Below are positions 20,770-29,141 of a stretch of 64,000 bases of DNA, in pieces. The stretch is from contig OW568878.1 of the NCBI GenBank assembly GCA_938743325.2, positions 663,241-727,240 of the forward strand, given 5' to 3'. The notes beneath the pieces were generated by a model. That model was not told where the DNA came from and made no database searches. It saw nothing but the letters and a program-made list of their open reading frames with translations. Source of the stretch: Pycnococcus provasolii. Lineage: Eukaryota > Chlorophyta > Pseudoscourfieldiophyceae > Pseudoscourfieldiales > Pycnococcaceae. The translations under genes were made by a program, and so were the position numbers. The stretch's first letter is position 1; every line of letters starts with the position of its first letter.

Positions 20770-22017
20770 TTACGGCGCGGCGACGATATCGGGAGGATTA
20801 CACGCCTCAAGATGCTTGAACAATTTCGTGCGTGACGAAAATTCAGCGCCGCAGTTTTCACACTTTGATGCCTTGCTATGGGTCGTCAGCGGGTCGGCGG
20901 CAACGCATGCCGCGCATCGCGCGTATCCAGCCTCGCCAGCTTGTGGCACGCACTGCGCAGCGGGCGTTCCTCGAACGGGCCCTCGCGTCGTCCCTCCGTT
21001 GAAGTTGAGAAACTGCGCAGCCGAAAAGCTGCCCTCATCCTTCCATTCGCCGCAAGCGGAGCACTGCGCTGGCAGTGTCGGCCGAAACGCCGTGAGCTGC
21101 ACGGTGATTTTCACAGCGCGCATTCCTAGACTTTGCACGTCGACGACGTTCGGTGTTTCGCACGTGCGCCAGTTGTCTCGTGGCCACCACACCGTCTGAC
21201 CCCGCTTCGACCTGTCGCTTCGAATGAGTCGCTGCTTCGTTGAGAAGGCGAGTTTTGCGGTGGTTGCTTCTTCGGTTGGTCTTTGTGTTGTGTCCAGCGC
21301 GCGCAGTTTATCCTCGACGGTTCGTATGCCAAGCATGTCAAGCTCTAAGTCCTGAAATTCCTGTTCCGCGACGCGTTGTATGTTGACGCCGCTCGCGACG
21401 CATCTCGCGTACAGGCAGTTATCCTCTCCTCCCCATCCCCAGTACCTGTTTGACCATCCGTGCGCTTTGGTGAACCCGAGTTGGTCGAATATGGTGACGC
21501 CTCCGAAGCACGCGTTCCCGTCATATCTCGAGTTCGCCGCCTGCACGACCCTTACCGATCCTGCATTATTACTATTCTCCGTCCCAAGCTTAGCGAATGG
21601 CTTTGTGTATTCGAGGAATGTGCGAGGTGATGGCAAAAGATCGACGTCGTGGAACGCGATGAAGTACTGCTCCCCTGGGGAGGTAGTATGAGACACAGAT
21701 TCTGAGGAGATGTCAAGGGAAGGAGGCGGCAGTATGTTTTCACGAATGGCGTAGGCGTATCCGACGTTCAACAACTGTCCTCTGTTGAACGGCAAAGAAT
21801 CACAAGACTGCTCGACGACGATGAGATCAACCGTAAGATCAGCCCCCCCAAGATCGTCCCTCAGCCCCAACCCTTGAAAACTTAGGTGTTGAAAGTGGTT
21901 GACAAATCTTAAGAGTTGCCCCTGGCGCGTTTTTGAGTAGTCCTCCCGATACGGAACGACTATTACTAAGTGAGCAGATACATGCTGTGGAGGACCGCCA
22001 TACGATGCCGGACGCAT
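20770..22017 (-). CDS. GT7-family (beta-1,4-galactosyltransferase-like) protein with C-terminal Cys-rich zinc-finger-like modules
   Basis: 415 residues. GT7 hallmarks appear in order: LVIVVPYRE near 17-24, FNRGQLLNVGY near 77-87, HDVDLLP near 123-129 (the DxD metal site), FGGVTIF near 171-177 and WGWGGEDN near 193-200. These define the beta4GalT/chondroitin-synthase-type fold that transfers sugar from a UDP donor. After residue 300 come Cys pairs at about 319/322 (CSACGEW), 368/371 and a finger-like CENCGAEFSSRTKLFKHLEAC. This tail is unusual for a Golgi enzyme. No N-terminal signal or membrane helix is visible, unlike animal enzymes. It is divergent from the NAD synthetase gene; an LTR element begins 67 bp upstream of its ATG. 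Confidence 0.8.
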   Translation of the reverse strand: MRPASYGGPPQHVSAHLVIVVPYREDYSKTRQGQLLRFVNHFQHLSFQGLGLRDDLGGADLTVDLIVVEQSCDSLPFNRGQLLNVGYAYAIRENILPPPSLDISSESVSHTTSPGEQYFIAFHDVDLLPSPRTFLEYTKPFAKLGTENSNNAGSVRVVQAANSRYDGNACFGGVTIFDQLGFTKAHGWSNRYWGWGGEDNCLYARCVASGVNIQRVAEQEFQDLELDMLGIRTVEDKLRALDTTQRPTEEATTAKLAFSTKQRLIRSDRSKRGQTVWWPRDNWRTCETPNVVDVQSLGMRAVKITVQLTAFRPTLPAQCSACGEWKDEGSFSAAQFLNFNGGTTRGPVRGTPAAQCVPQAGEAGYARCAACVAADPLTTHSKASKCENCGAEFSSRTKLFKHLEACNPPDIVAAP

Positions 22018-22083
22018 GCGACTTCAGCTTCACGACTGGTTGAGAAAAATAAGTGATCCCTACGTGGGGCCTGGGGGGGGGGG

Positions 22084-22284
22084 TGTGGAGAGAGGGGTGA
22101 GTCCGCGATCCGATCCGCGATCCCTAGGTGCGATCCGATCCCCGATCCGATCCCCGAAACAAACACAAGGAATAAACACAGGAGAATGGGTTTCACATCC
22201 CGTGAACCCCCAGAGGGTTTCACATCCCGCGCCCTTATTATTGCCCTCCTGTAATTCAAACGATCATTATTCACAATCTCTACA
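22084..22284 (+). repeat. Left LTR of the small retroelement
   Basis: 201 bp, starting TGTGGAGAGAGG and ending AATCTCTACA. It contains CGATCCGATCC-type internal repeats and a doubled GGGTTTCACATCCCG word. It is identical to the right copy. Its outer end is 67 bp from the GT7-like gene start. Confidence 0.93.
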
Positions 22285-22489
22285 TGGAACCAGTGGTCTA
22301 ACAACCTTGGACGCCATTGAAAATAGGCGCGTGAACAGGTAGTGGAGAGGCTGAGACGCCACCACAGAAACCAGATATACGTCACGCCACACGATAGGAG
22401 CATCGCTACCAAAAATCGAAAGGCATCCAAGACAAGAACCCATAACCCGGTAGGTTTTTTTTAACATTTTATTTTACTTGATAAACAAA

Positions 22490-22813
22490 ATGAACGACAG
22501 CGACAGCGACAACGAGATGCCGAGTGAACAGCCTCGTCACACAACGTCATCAGCAGCCCGCCGTAGGCGCAGGTCCAACGCTCGTCAAGCGTGGTTCATC
22601 ATCGAAATCGAGCAGGTACCGCGAGAACTGCAGCTGGCGGATATCCTTGGCAAACCGCGCGGTCCGTCAGAATTCACACCCATGCGCGACGTCATCGTGC
22701 CACCTGCAGGAGTGCTCACTGATGCTCAAATCACGCACCGCCTGCGCTACCCACACGTGAGTCATTCCCGGCGCAACGTCGAGCTGGCGCAACAGAAACG
22801 CAGCAACAACTGA
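22490..22813 (+). CDS. Small internal ORF of the LTR element
   Basis: 107 residues, ATG following an AT-rich stretch. It starts MNDSDSDNEMPSEQ, then has an Arg-rich patch (RRRRRSNAR), then QAWFIIEIEQVPRELQLADI and a polar tail. It fills half of the internal region between the two LTRs. I see no gag zinc knuckle, protease or polymerase motif. It might be a remnant gag-like nucleic-acid-binding protein (basic patch) or captured host sequence; neither can be shown. Codon use looks like the host's. Confidence 0.45.
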   Translation: MNDSDSDNEMPSEQPRHTTSSAARRRRRSNARQAWFIIEIEQVPRELQLADILGKPRGPSEFTPMRDVIVPPAGVLTDAQITHRLRYPHVSHSRRNVELAQQKRSNN

Positions 22814-22878
22814 TGGGACCCATCAATCAAAGATGCACGCAACCGATCTTGCCAGATCGATTCGCGTCCAGGGGGGCC

Positions 22879-23079
22879 TGTGGAGAGAGGGGTGAGTCCG
22901 CGATCCGATCCGCGATCCCTAGGTGCGATCCGATCCCCGATCCGATCCCCGAAACAAACACAAGGAATAAACACAGGAGAATGGGTTTCACATCCCGTGA
23001 ACCCCCAGAGGGTTTCACATCCCGCGCCCTTATTATTGCCCTCCTGTAATTCAAACGATCATTATTCACAATCTCTACA
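22879..23079 (+). repeat. Right LTR of the small retroelement
   Basis: 201 bp identical to the left LTR. It ends 203 bp upstream of the NAD synthetase ATG. A frame opening inside this LTR (near 22880) runs without a stop into the NAD synthetase coding frame. Confidence 0.93.
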
Positions 23080-23281
23080 GGGGGGCCCGGGAAATTCTAA
23101 TTCGATCCGTACGGGTATTGTTTTCATCGGGGTAGAAAAACAACTCGAAAAGAAAAGTCGGAGAATTAGGACTGAGAGGAGGAGAAATTCTCTAAAAGAA
23201 AGGGGGAGGCTTTTTGACCTCGCCTCCCTCCCCTCGGCCCGGCTGCGCATCCCCCCCAGAATCCGTTCCATTCTGCTCGTC

Positions 23282-25405
23282 ATGCCCCACCCCACGTCGT
23301 CCCGCTACTGCTCGCAACTACCTCGCTGCTGTGTCGTTGGCGTCGCCACGCTGAACCAGTGGGCGCTGGACTTCGAGGGTAACTTGCGTCGAATCAAAGC
23401 TTCGATTTCACGTGCGCGGTCACTTTCATGCACCTACCTCCTCGGCCCCGAGCTCTCCGTCACGGGATACGGATGCGAAGATCACTTCCTCGAACTTGAC
23501 ACAGAAACGCACTCTTGGGAAGCACTATGCGCTTTGCTCCGTGACGGATTCACCGAGTCCATCGTCGTCGACGTGGGCATGCCCATCGTGCACAGAGGCG
23601 TGCGCTACAACTGCCGCGTCGTCATGCTCGACGGGAAAATCCTACTCATAAGACCCAAGCGGTGCTTAGCGGATGACGGAAACTACAGAGAACCGAGGTA
23701 CTTCACGCCGTGGAGACGAACGAACACGGTGGAAAATTATCACCTTCCTGACGTCGTGCGTGCCGTGCACGGCCAGGAAACGTGCCCTTTCGGAGACGCC
23801 ATCCTGCGGTTCGACGACACGACGCTCGGGTTCGAAACGTGCGAGGAACTCTTCACGCCGGATGCGCCGCACATACGACTCGCGCTGAACGGCGTCGAAA
23901 TCATTGCGAACGGAAGTGGGAGCCACCACCAACTGCGCAAACTCAACCAGCGTCTTGACCTCATACAGAGCCCCACGAGGAAAATGGGTGGAGTGTACCT
24001 GTACGCCAACTGCAGAGGGTGCGACGGCGGACGACTCTACTACGACGGATGCAGCTGCGTCGTGTCAAACGGCGACTTAGTCGCGCAAGGATCGCAGTTC
24101 GCCGTCGAGGAGGTGGAGGTCACCACCGCTCGTGTTGACCTAGACAGCGTCGTGAGCCACCGCGCGGCATTTCGATCCATGGCTGACCAGGCGTCGCACG
24201 AAACGCCTCTTGCGGAGGTCCATGTCAAGTTTCGACTATGCAGCACCGCCGAAGACTGCGTGCCGTCAGACGCCATATCACCGCACATACACGCGCCAGA
24301 AGAAGAGATCGCGCTTGGGCCCGCGTGCTGGCTCTGGGACTACCTGCGACGCAGCCGCGCGGCGGGTTACCTCCTCCCCCTATCCGGTGGTGCGGACTCG
24401 AGCTCCACCGCCGCCATCGTCGGGTCCATGTGCCAGCTTGCGTGCACGGCGGCACGATCGGACGCACGTGTTGCCTCGGACGTGCGTCGCCTCGCGCGAC
24501 TTGCGGATAATCAGCCGCTTCCCATTCCCAACAAGCTCGCCGCTTGCGTGTTCACTACGCTGTACCTTGGCACGGAGAACAGCGGCGTAGAAACGCGCAA
24601 GCGATCCGAGGAGCTTGCCAAGGAGGTGGGCGCGCGTCACATGGACGTTCGGGTAGACAGCCTCGTCGCGGCGCTCGTCGCGCTCTTTGCGGCGGTGACC
24701 GGAAAGAAACCTCGATTCAAGGTTCACGGTGGCACGATCGCGGAAAACCTCGCTCTGCAGAACATTCAGGCACGGCTGCGCATGGTTGTCAGCTTCCTGT
24801 TCGCGCAGCTGCTACCGTGGGTGCGCGGTGAGAGCGGGTTCCTGCTCGTGCTTGGCTCCGCGAACGTTGACGAGGCTCTGCGCGGCTACATGACGAAGTA
24901 CGACTGCAGCAGCGCGGACATCAACCCGATCGGAGGCATCTCCAAGGTGGATCTCAAGGCATTCCTGCGCTGGGGTGCGGATAATCTCGGCTATCCGAGC
25001 TTGGCAAAGGTGGAAGCGGCACCGCCCACCGCCGAGCTCGAGCCTCTCGCGGAAAATGGAGAAGTGGCTCAGACGGACGAGGTGGACATGGGTATGACGT
25101 ACGCGGAGTTGAGCGTATTTGGCCGTCTTCGCAAGATGGCGCGCCTTGGTCCCGTTTCCATGTTCCAGCGCCTGAGACATCAGTGGGCGAGCATGCACAG
25201 CGCGTCGGAGGTGGCCACGAAGGTGAAGCGATTCTTCACATACTACGCAATGAATCGGCATAAGATGACAACGCTGACGCCAAGTTATCATGCTGAAAGC
25301 TACTCCCCAGACGACAACCGCCATGATCTACGTCCGTTTCTCTACAACACAAAATGGCCGTGGCAATTTGCGCGCATCGACCAGCTCGCGGCGACTGGCA
25401 AGTGA
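23282..25405 (+). CDS. QNS1: Glutamine-dependent NAD+ synthetase
   Basis: 707 residues, the usual length of the eukaryotic two-domain enzyme, taking the ATG of MPHPTSSRYC. The frame is open further upstream into an LTR, but homologues start near VVGVATLNQWALDFEGN. The N-terminal nitrilase-type glutaminase shows Glu57 (GPELSVTGYGCEDHF), a Lys near 126 (LLIRPKRCLA) and Cys187 (GFETCEELFTP), the catalytic triad. The C-terminal domain has the PP-loop ATPase motif LSGGADSSSTAAIV near 367-380. It makes NAD+ from deamido-NAD+, ATP and glutamine, the last step of NAD synthesis, normally in the cytosol. It is divergent from the GT7-like gene, with the LTR element inserted in the shared promoter. Confidence 0.95.
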   Translation: MPHPTSSRYCSQLPRCCVVGVATLNQWALDFEGNLRRIKASISRARSLSCTYLLGPELSVTGYGCEDHFLELDTETHSWEALCALLRDGFTESIVVDVGMPIVHRGVRYNCRVVMLDGKILLIRPKRCLADDGNYREPRYFTPWRRTNTVENYHLPDVVRAVHGQETCPFGDAILRFDDTTLGFETCEELFTPDAPHIRLALNGVEIIANGSGSHHQLRKLNQRLDLIQSPTRKMGGVYLYANCRGCDGGRLYYDGCSCVVSNGDLVAQGSQFAVEEVEVTTARVDLDSVVSHRAAFRSMADQASHETPLAEVHVKFRLCSTAEDCVPSDAISPHIHAPEEEIALGPACWLWDYLRRSRAAGYLLPLSGGADSSSTAAIVGSMCQLACTAARSDARVASDVRRLARLADNQPLPIPNKLAACVFTTLYLGTENSGVETRKRSEELAKEVGARHMDVRVDSLVAALVALFAAVTGKKPRFKVHGGTIAENLALQNIQARLRMVVSFLFAQLLPWVRGESGFLLVLGSANVDEALRGYMTKYDCSSADINPIGGISKVDLKAFLRWGADNLGYPSLAKVEAAPPTAELEPLAENGEVAQTDEVDMGMTYAELSVFGRLRKMARLGPVSMFQRLRHQWASMHSASEVATKVKRFFTYYAMNRHKMTTLTPSYHAESYSPDDNRHDLRPFLYNTKWPWQFARIDQLAATGK

Positions 25406-25521
25406 AGCAACAATGTGCGTCATTAGTTATTTATTTAATTTCTTTTACCAAATACCATTAATCTTGATATACGTCTCCCATTCTCCGTATGTAGTAGTAT
25501 TTTGCTGCGGGATCTCTCACC

Positions 25522-28119
25522 TCACTTGCTTGTCTTAACCTTCGACTCAAGCTCGCGAATGCGCTCGAGAAGCCACGTCTCGCGTGACTCGAGCTCCTCC
25601 ACCGTGCGAGAGGCTGACACGTCCGCCCGCTTGCCCGTCGTTTCCATCAGGTATTCGTCCATCACCTCCTTCAAGTCTGCAATCAGGTCCTCGGCATCCT
25701 CGATACCAGCACTGATTCTCACCAAGTCATCCGTCAGGCCGCGCTCCGCTCGCACCTCCGCGGGAATGGACGCATGCGACATGAAGCAAGGCATGGAGAT
25801 CAGGCTGCTCACGCTGCCAAAGCTGACGGTGATCTTGAACAGCTTCGACTTCTCGCAGATTGCGCGGCTCGCGTTGACATCGTGCGTGTTGAACGACAGC
25901 AGGCTCCCGTACCCCGACGCCTGCCTTCGCTGCACGTCGTGATTTGCGTGCGTCTCTAGCCCAGGGTAGTGCACGCGCGAAACGAGCGGGTGCTTTTCGA
26001 GGAAGCGCGCAATCTTCATGGCGTTATCCGACTGCTTGTCCATGCGAAGCTTCATCGTCTTAATTCCTCGAATGCTCAGCCAGCAGTCGAAAGGAGAAGC
26101 GGCAGTTCCCTCCGAGTTCTGGTGGAAGTAGATCTCGTCGCCGAGTTCCTTTCCCTTCGTGGTCAGCAGGCCTGCGGTGACGTCACTGTGTCCCGCGATG
26201 AACTTCGTTGCCGAGGTCATCGAGACATCTGCGCCGAGATCGAGAGGGCGCTGGTACACGGGCGCCATGATGGAGTTATCCACGCAAATGACGGTGTCCG
26301 GATTCGCCTTCTTAGCCATGGCCGAGATGCGCTGCAGGTCGATCACCTGCATGCGCGGATTCGTCGGCGACTCGAGCATGAGCAGCTTCACCTTGTTCTT
26401 GTTCAGCGCCGACTCCACCGCATCGAGGTCTGACATAACAACGTGCACGACATTGATATCCTGCTTCGGAAGCACGGAGCCGAGCAGGCGGCTCGTTCCA
26501 CCGTAGATGTCGTCGCCGGCGAGAATCGTTTCTCCGCTGCGCACAATACGAGTCACCGCGGTGAGTGCCGCCATACCGCTCGCAAAAGCGAAACCTCGGT
26601 CACCACCCTCGAGCTCAGCAATGTGGTGCTCGAGTTGGGCCCGCGTGGGATTGCCACTTCGCGTGTAGTCGTACGGCCCCATCGAAACGGCATCTGGCTG
26701 CTTGAACGTTGCTGTCTGATATAGCGGCGGAGCCACCGCGGCGTACGGATCGTCGCACGGATCCGTGGGGTGCACGAGTCTCGTGTCCATGCCCCAGGAG
26801 TCTTTTCCGGTGCCGCGGGAGGTTGAGGGTGCACCATTCGACTCGGGCATTCCTCCTGACGATGCGGCGAAAATGGACGAGGGTGCGGTTGCAGAATCCG
26901 CCGAGTCACGCGGAGGCGCCTTAGCGGCCATGTCCTGAAGATCTTTCCACAGATTCGCTTCCACTTCGATGGATCCGGCGCGCTCGTTCGCATCCTCGAC
27001 GCGATCTCCTCTCTCGCCGGGCAGGAGAATCTCTCCATGATCGGGAAGGGGCTCGCACTTCTTCACGCGTCGGCACACCGTGTCCACGCGTCGTTGGAAC
27101 TCGTCAGCCGTCCATCCCAGCTGCTTCGGGTCGATGCACACGACAAGGTTTCCCCAGCTCTTCTTCGCCTTCTTGTCTTCGATGGCTGCATTCGTCAGCG
27201 CTCCTCCGAGGAGCTCAACAAGCAGCGCCAGAGACGACCCCTTGTGGCCTCCGTCAAAGACGCGGATGGCACCACCGTCGAGCACCTCAGACGGGTCGGT
27301 GGTGACACGGCCTGCGGCGTCCTGCGCGACACCTTCTGGAATTTTCCGGCCGGCTGTTTTTGCCTCAAGCAGCCCGAAGAGCGCATACGCGGACGTTGCG
27401 AGGTCCATGACGAGCGGGCTGGACGTGTCTGAGGTTGGAAATCCTGCGGCGATCGGGTTCGTCCCGAATAGCGCCTCCTTGCTTCCGTACGGCGCGACGA
27501 ACTCCGGGCTCTGCGCGAAGGCGAGGCATATGACGCCTTGCTTCGCCGCCTGTCTGCAGTAGTACCCGAGCGCGCCTGTGGATGTGGACGTGTTGTGCGT
27601 TCCCACGATTCCCACACCGGCGCTCTTCGCCTTTTGCACCGCCATTTCCGTTGCGCGATACAGGACCGCCATGCCCACTTCTCTGTTTCCGTTGATGCGC
27701 GCGCACGTCGCGGTATCGTGCTCGACGCGCATGGGCGTCGCATCTTCGTTCCTCGCGAGTCCGTTGGTTGTGATTTTGATGATTCCCTGGTTGTTTCCCC
27801 TCATTTGCGCGTACATCATGACGTCAAGGAGCACGGCGGCGTCGTTGGCGCTGTACCCGATGGTTCGTATGGCGTCGAGCGCGGTATCTCTGAGCTCCTG
27901 CATGTCGACGAGCACATCTGACGACGATGAACCCGAGCCTGACGAGTTCATGATTGCTTGGAGCGACGGCAGCAGAGGACGAGCAGCAGAGCGAGAGCGA
28001 GAGGAGGAAGAGCGAGCAGATGAAGACCCACGCAGAGGAGAAACACCACGAGCAACACGACGAGCAGAAGCAGAAGACGAGGACGAGGAGAAAGATGACG
28101 AAGACAAGAGTGAAGTCAT
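25522..28119 (-). CDS. Fusion: LDH2/malate-lactate dehydrogenase-type domain + cystathionine beta-lyase, plastid-targeted
   Basis: 865 residues in one uninterrupted frame. The Ser/Arg/Ala-rich start (residues 1-55) looks like a plastid transit peptide. Residues about 70-385 match the LDH2/MDG2 oxidoreductase fold (YAQMRGNNQGI, GIVGTHNTSTSTGALGYYCR, FGTNPIAAGFP, DGGHKGSSLALLVELLGGAL), which uses NAD(P)H with 2-hydroxy or 2-oxo acids. A polar linker covers about 385-440. Residues about 445-830 are a plant-type cystathionine beta-lyase (PYDYTRSGNPTRAQLE, SGMAALTAV, LESPTNPRMQ, DNSIMAP), with the PLP lysine in SATKFIAGHSD near 639. Beta-lyase makes homocysteine, pyruvate and ammonia for methionine synthesis. 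A short coiled-coil tail follows. It converges with NAD synthetase, 116 bp apart. Confidence 0.9.
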   Translation of the reverse strand: MTSLLSSSSFSSSSSSASARRVARGVSPLRGSSSARSSSSRSRSAARPLLPSLQAIMNSSGSGSSSSDVLVDMQELRDTALDAIRTIGYSANDAAVLLDVMMYAQMRGNNQGIIKITTNGLARNEDATPMRVEHDTATCARINGNREVGMAVLYRATEMAVQKAKSAGVGIVGTHNTSTSTGALGYYCRQAAKQGVICLAFAQSPEFVAPYGSKEALFGTNPIAAGFPTSDTSSPLVMDLATSAYALFGLLEAKTAGRKIPEGVAQDAAGRVTTDPSEVLDGGAIRVFDGGHKGSSLALLVELLGGALTNAAIEDKKAKKSWGNLVVCIDPKQLGWTADEFQRRVDTVCRRVKKCEPLPDHGEILLPGERGDRVEDANERAGSIEVEANLWKDLQDMAAKAPPRDSADSATAPSSIFAASSGGMPESNGAPSTSRGTGKDSWGMDTRLVHPTDPCDDPYAAVAPPLYQTATFKQPDAVSMGPYDYTRSGNPTRAQLEHHIAELEGGDRGFAFASGMAALTAVTRIVRSGETILAGDDIYGGTSRLLGSVLPKQDINVVHVVMSDLDAVESALNKNKVKLLMLESPTNPRMQVIDLQRISAMAKKANPDTVICVDNSIMAPVYQRPLDLGADVSMTSATKFIAGHSDVTAGLLTTKGKELGDEIYFHQNSEGTAASPFDCWLSIRGIKTMKLRMDKQSDNAMKIARFLEKHPLVSRVHYPGLETHANHDVQRRQASGYGSLLSFNTHDVNASRAICEKSKLFKITVSFGSVSSLISMPCFMSHASIPAEVRAERGLTDDLVRISAGIEDAEDLIADLKEVMDEYLMETTGKRADVSASRTVEELESRETWLLERIRELESKVKTSK

Positions 28120-28439
28120 GACTCAAAAGCCTAACCCAAAAGCCAAGCAAGCCAATAAGCCAAGCAAGCCAATAAGCAAGTTGCGTGAGAATGACAAACG
28201 CAATCAGGATAGGATGTCTGCGATGAAGATGATGAAAATGGAGGCTCCCGAGCGATGATGATGAGAAAAAAAGGGAGGGGGAGAGGGAACGAGAAAAGCG
28301 ATAACAATGGCTCTCATGGGGAAAAACCCGTTGGGGAATGGGGATCCCTTCTTGGGGAACCACTGTACGATCCGTTTCCGGGAAGCCCGGAGCCCGGAAA
28401 TTATTGGGATAACCGGAAACGCACTCTATCTATTTTATT

Positions 28440-28745
28440 ATGCTCGCTTGCTTCTACCGGCGCAGCCTGAACGAAGCCCTGGGCGTCGACGGTGCGGGCG
28501 TCAGCAGAGGGCCGAAGAGAGAGCGCGCCGACGACCACGCGTCCACGCCTGGTGTGAGGCTCGAGGACGTGCTCCCAACGCTCAAGACCGACGGGCACTC
28601 GGGCAGGCTCGCTCTTTCTCGAACAACGAACGTGAGTGAGGTCAACTTCTGCAATCCGCCGTGGAAGGACCTCGAGCGGTTGGCGCAGCTACTGTGGGAG
28701 ACGCGAGTGCTCAGTAACAGTGGTGGTGGTTCGCGCTCGCCTTGA
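28440..28745 (+). CDS. Possible small gene, unknown (low support)
   Basis: 101 codons starting ATG, with GC-rich third positions like the neighbouring genes. The protein begins MLACFYRRSLNEALGVDGAG and includes LSRTTNVSEVNFCNPPWKDL and LERLAQLLWETRVLSN, which reads like part of a folded protein, not random DNA. There is no recognised family. The DNA just downstream, in another frame, continues with protein-like composition for about 90 codons, so this may be the decayed remains of a longer gene. A chance ORF remains possible. Confidence 0.3.
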   Translation: MLACFYRRSLNEALGVDGAGVSRGPKRERADDHASTPGVRLEDVLPTLKTDGHSGRLALSRTTNVSEVNFCNPPWKDLERLAQLLWETRVLSNSGGGSRSP

Positions 28746-28870
28746 CGGCGGTGGCTGACACCCCGCCTTCAGGCTTCTTTTGGACGCCGCGCAGTTTTCG
28801 CTCCTCTAGTGCTACTTTTGCTAGTGCGGTACTGGCGCTGGCGCACCGCGCAGGAGTACCCACCGACTAC

Positions 28871-28907
28871 TTCGGCGACGCTTCGGCTGCCGCGAAGCGT
28901 CGCCGAA
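28871..28907. repeat. Perfect 15-bp inverted repeat, 7-base loop
   Basis: TTCGGCGACGCTTCG (28871-28885) and CGAAGCGTCGCCGAA (28893-28907) pair perfectly around GCTGCCG. The arms are GC-rich, so the hairpin would be very stable. There is no following T-tract, so it does not look like a bacterial-type or Pol III terminator. Confidence 0.9.
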
Positions 28908-29141
28908 CGGGAAATCACAGAGAGCTCGCGAAAGGCGCGCGGGCTGAGACCTGTCTTGGAGACGCTCGGCGAGCAAGGCGAAGCGAGCTTGAACGCGTTA
29001 TCTATACCGAGAGAGAAATCATGAATTGAGATTCGATTCGGGGATGGATTTCCACTGGAATTCTTGGGGCAGATTTTCCAGCTCTTCTCCACCATACGAT
29101 TCTTCCCTCATCATCCTCGGGAGGAAGATCTTCATTCAATC

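Larger units (their letters stand above)
22084..23079 (+). mobile_element. Small non-autonomous LTR retroelement (TRIM-like)
   Basis: Two identical 201-bp direct repeats (22084-22284 and 22879-23079) start TG and end CA and flank 594 bp of internal DNA. The internal part begins TGGAACCAGTGG right after the left repeat, as expected for a tRNA primer-binding site (TGG pairs with tRNA CCA-3'). A G-rich AGGGGGGCC tract precedes the right repeat, where a polypurine tract is expected. Both outer edges border G runs, compatible with a GGGGG target duplication, though a homopolymer cannot prove one. No reverse transcriptase, integrase or protease is present, so it would depend on enzymes in trans. 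Identical LTRs imply a recent insertion. The strand is set by the primer-site/purine-tract order. Confidence 0.85.
28120..29141. other. Intergenic region with weak ORF and strong hairpin
   Basis: About 1 kb between two divergent genes. It contains inverted GGATCC/GGAACC and CCGGAAA-rich words near 28350-28425, a weak 101-codon frame at 28440-28745 and a perfect 15-bp hairpin at 28871-28907. A GATTCGGGGA motif lies near 29035. Confidence 0.55.
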
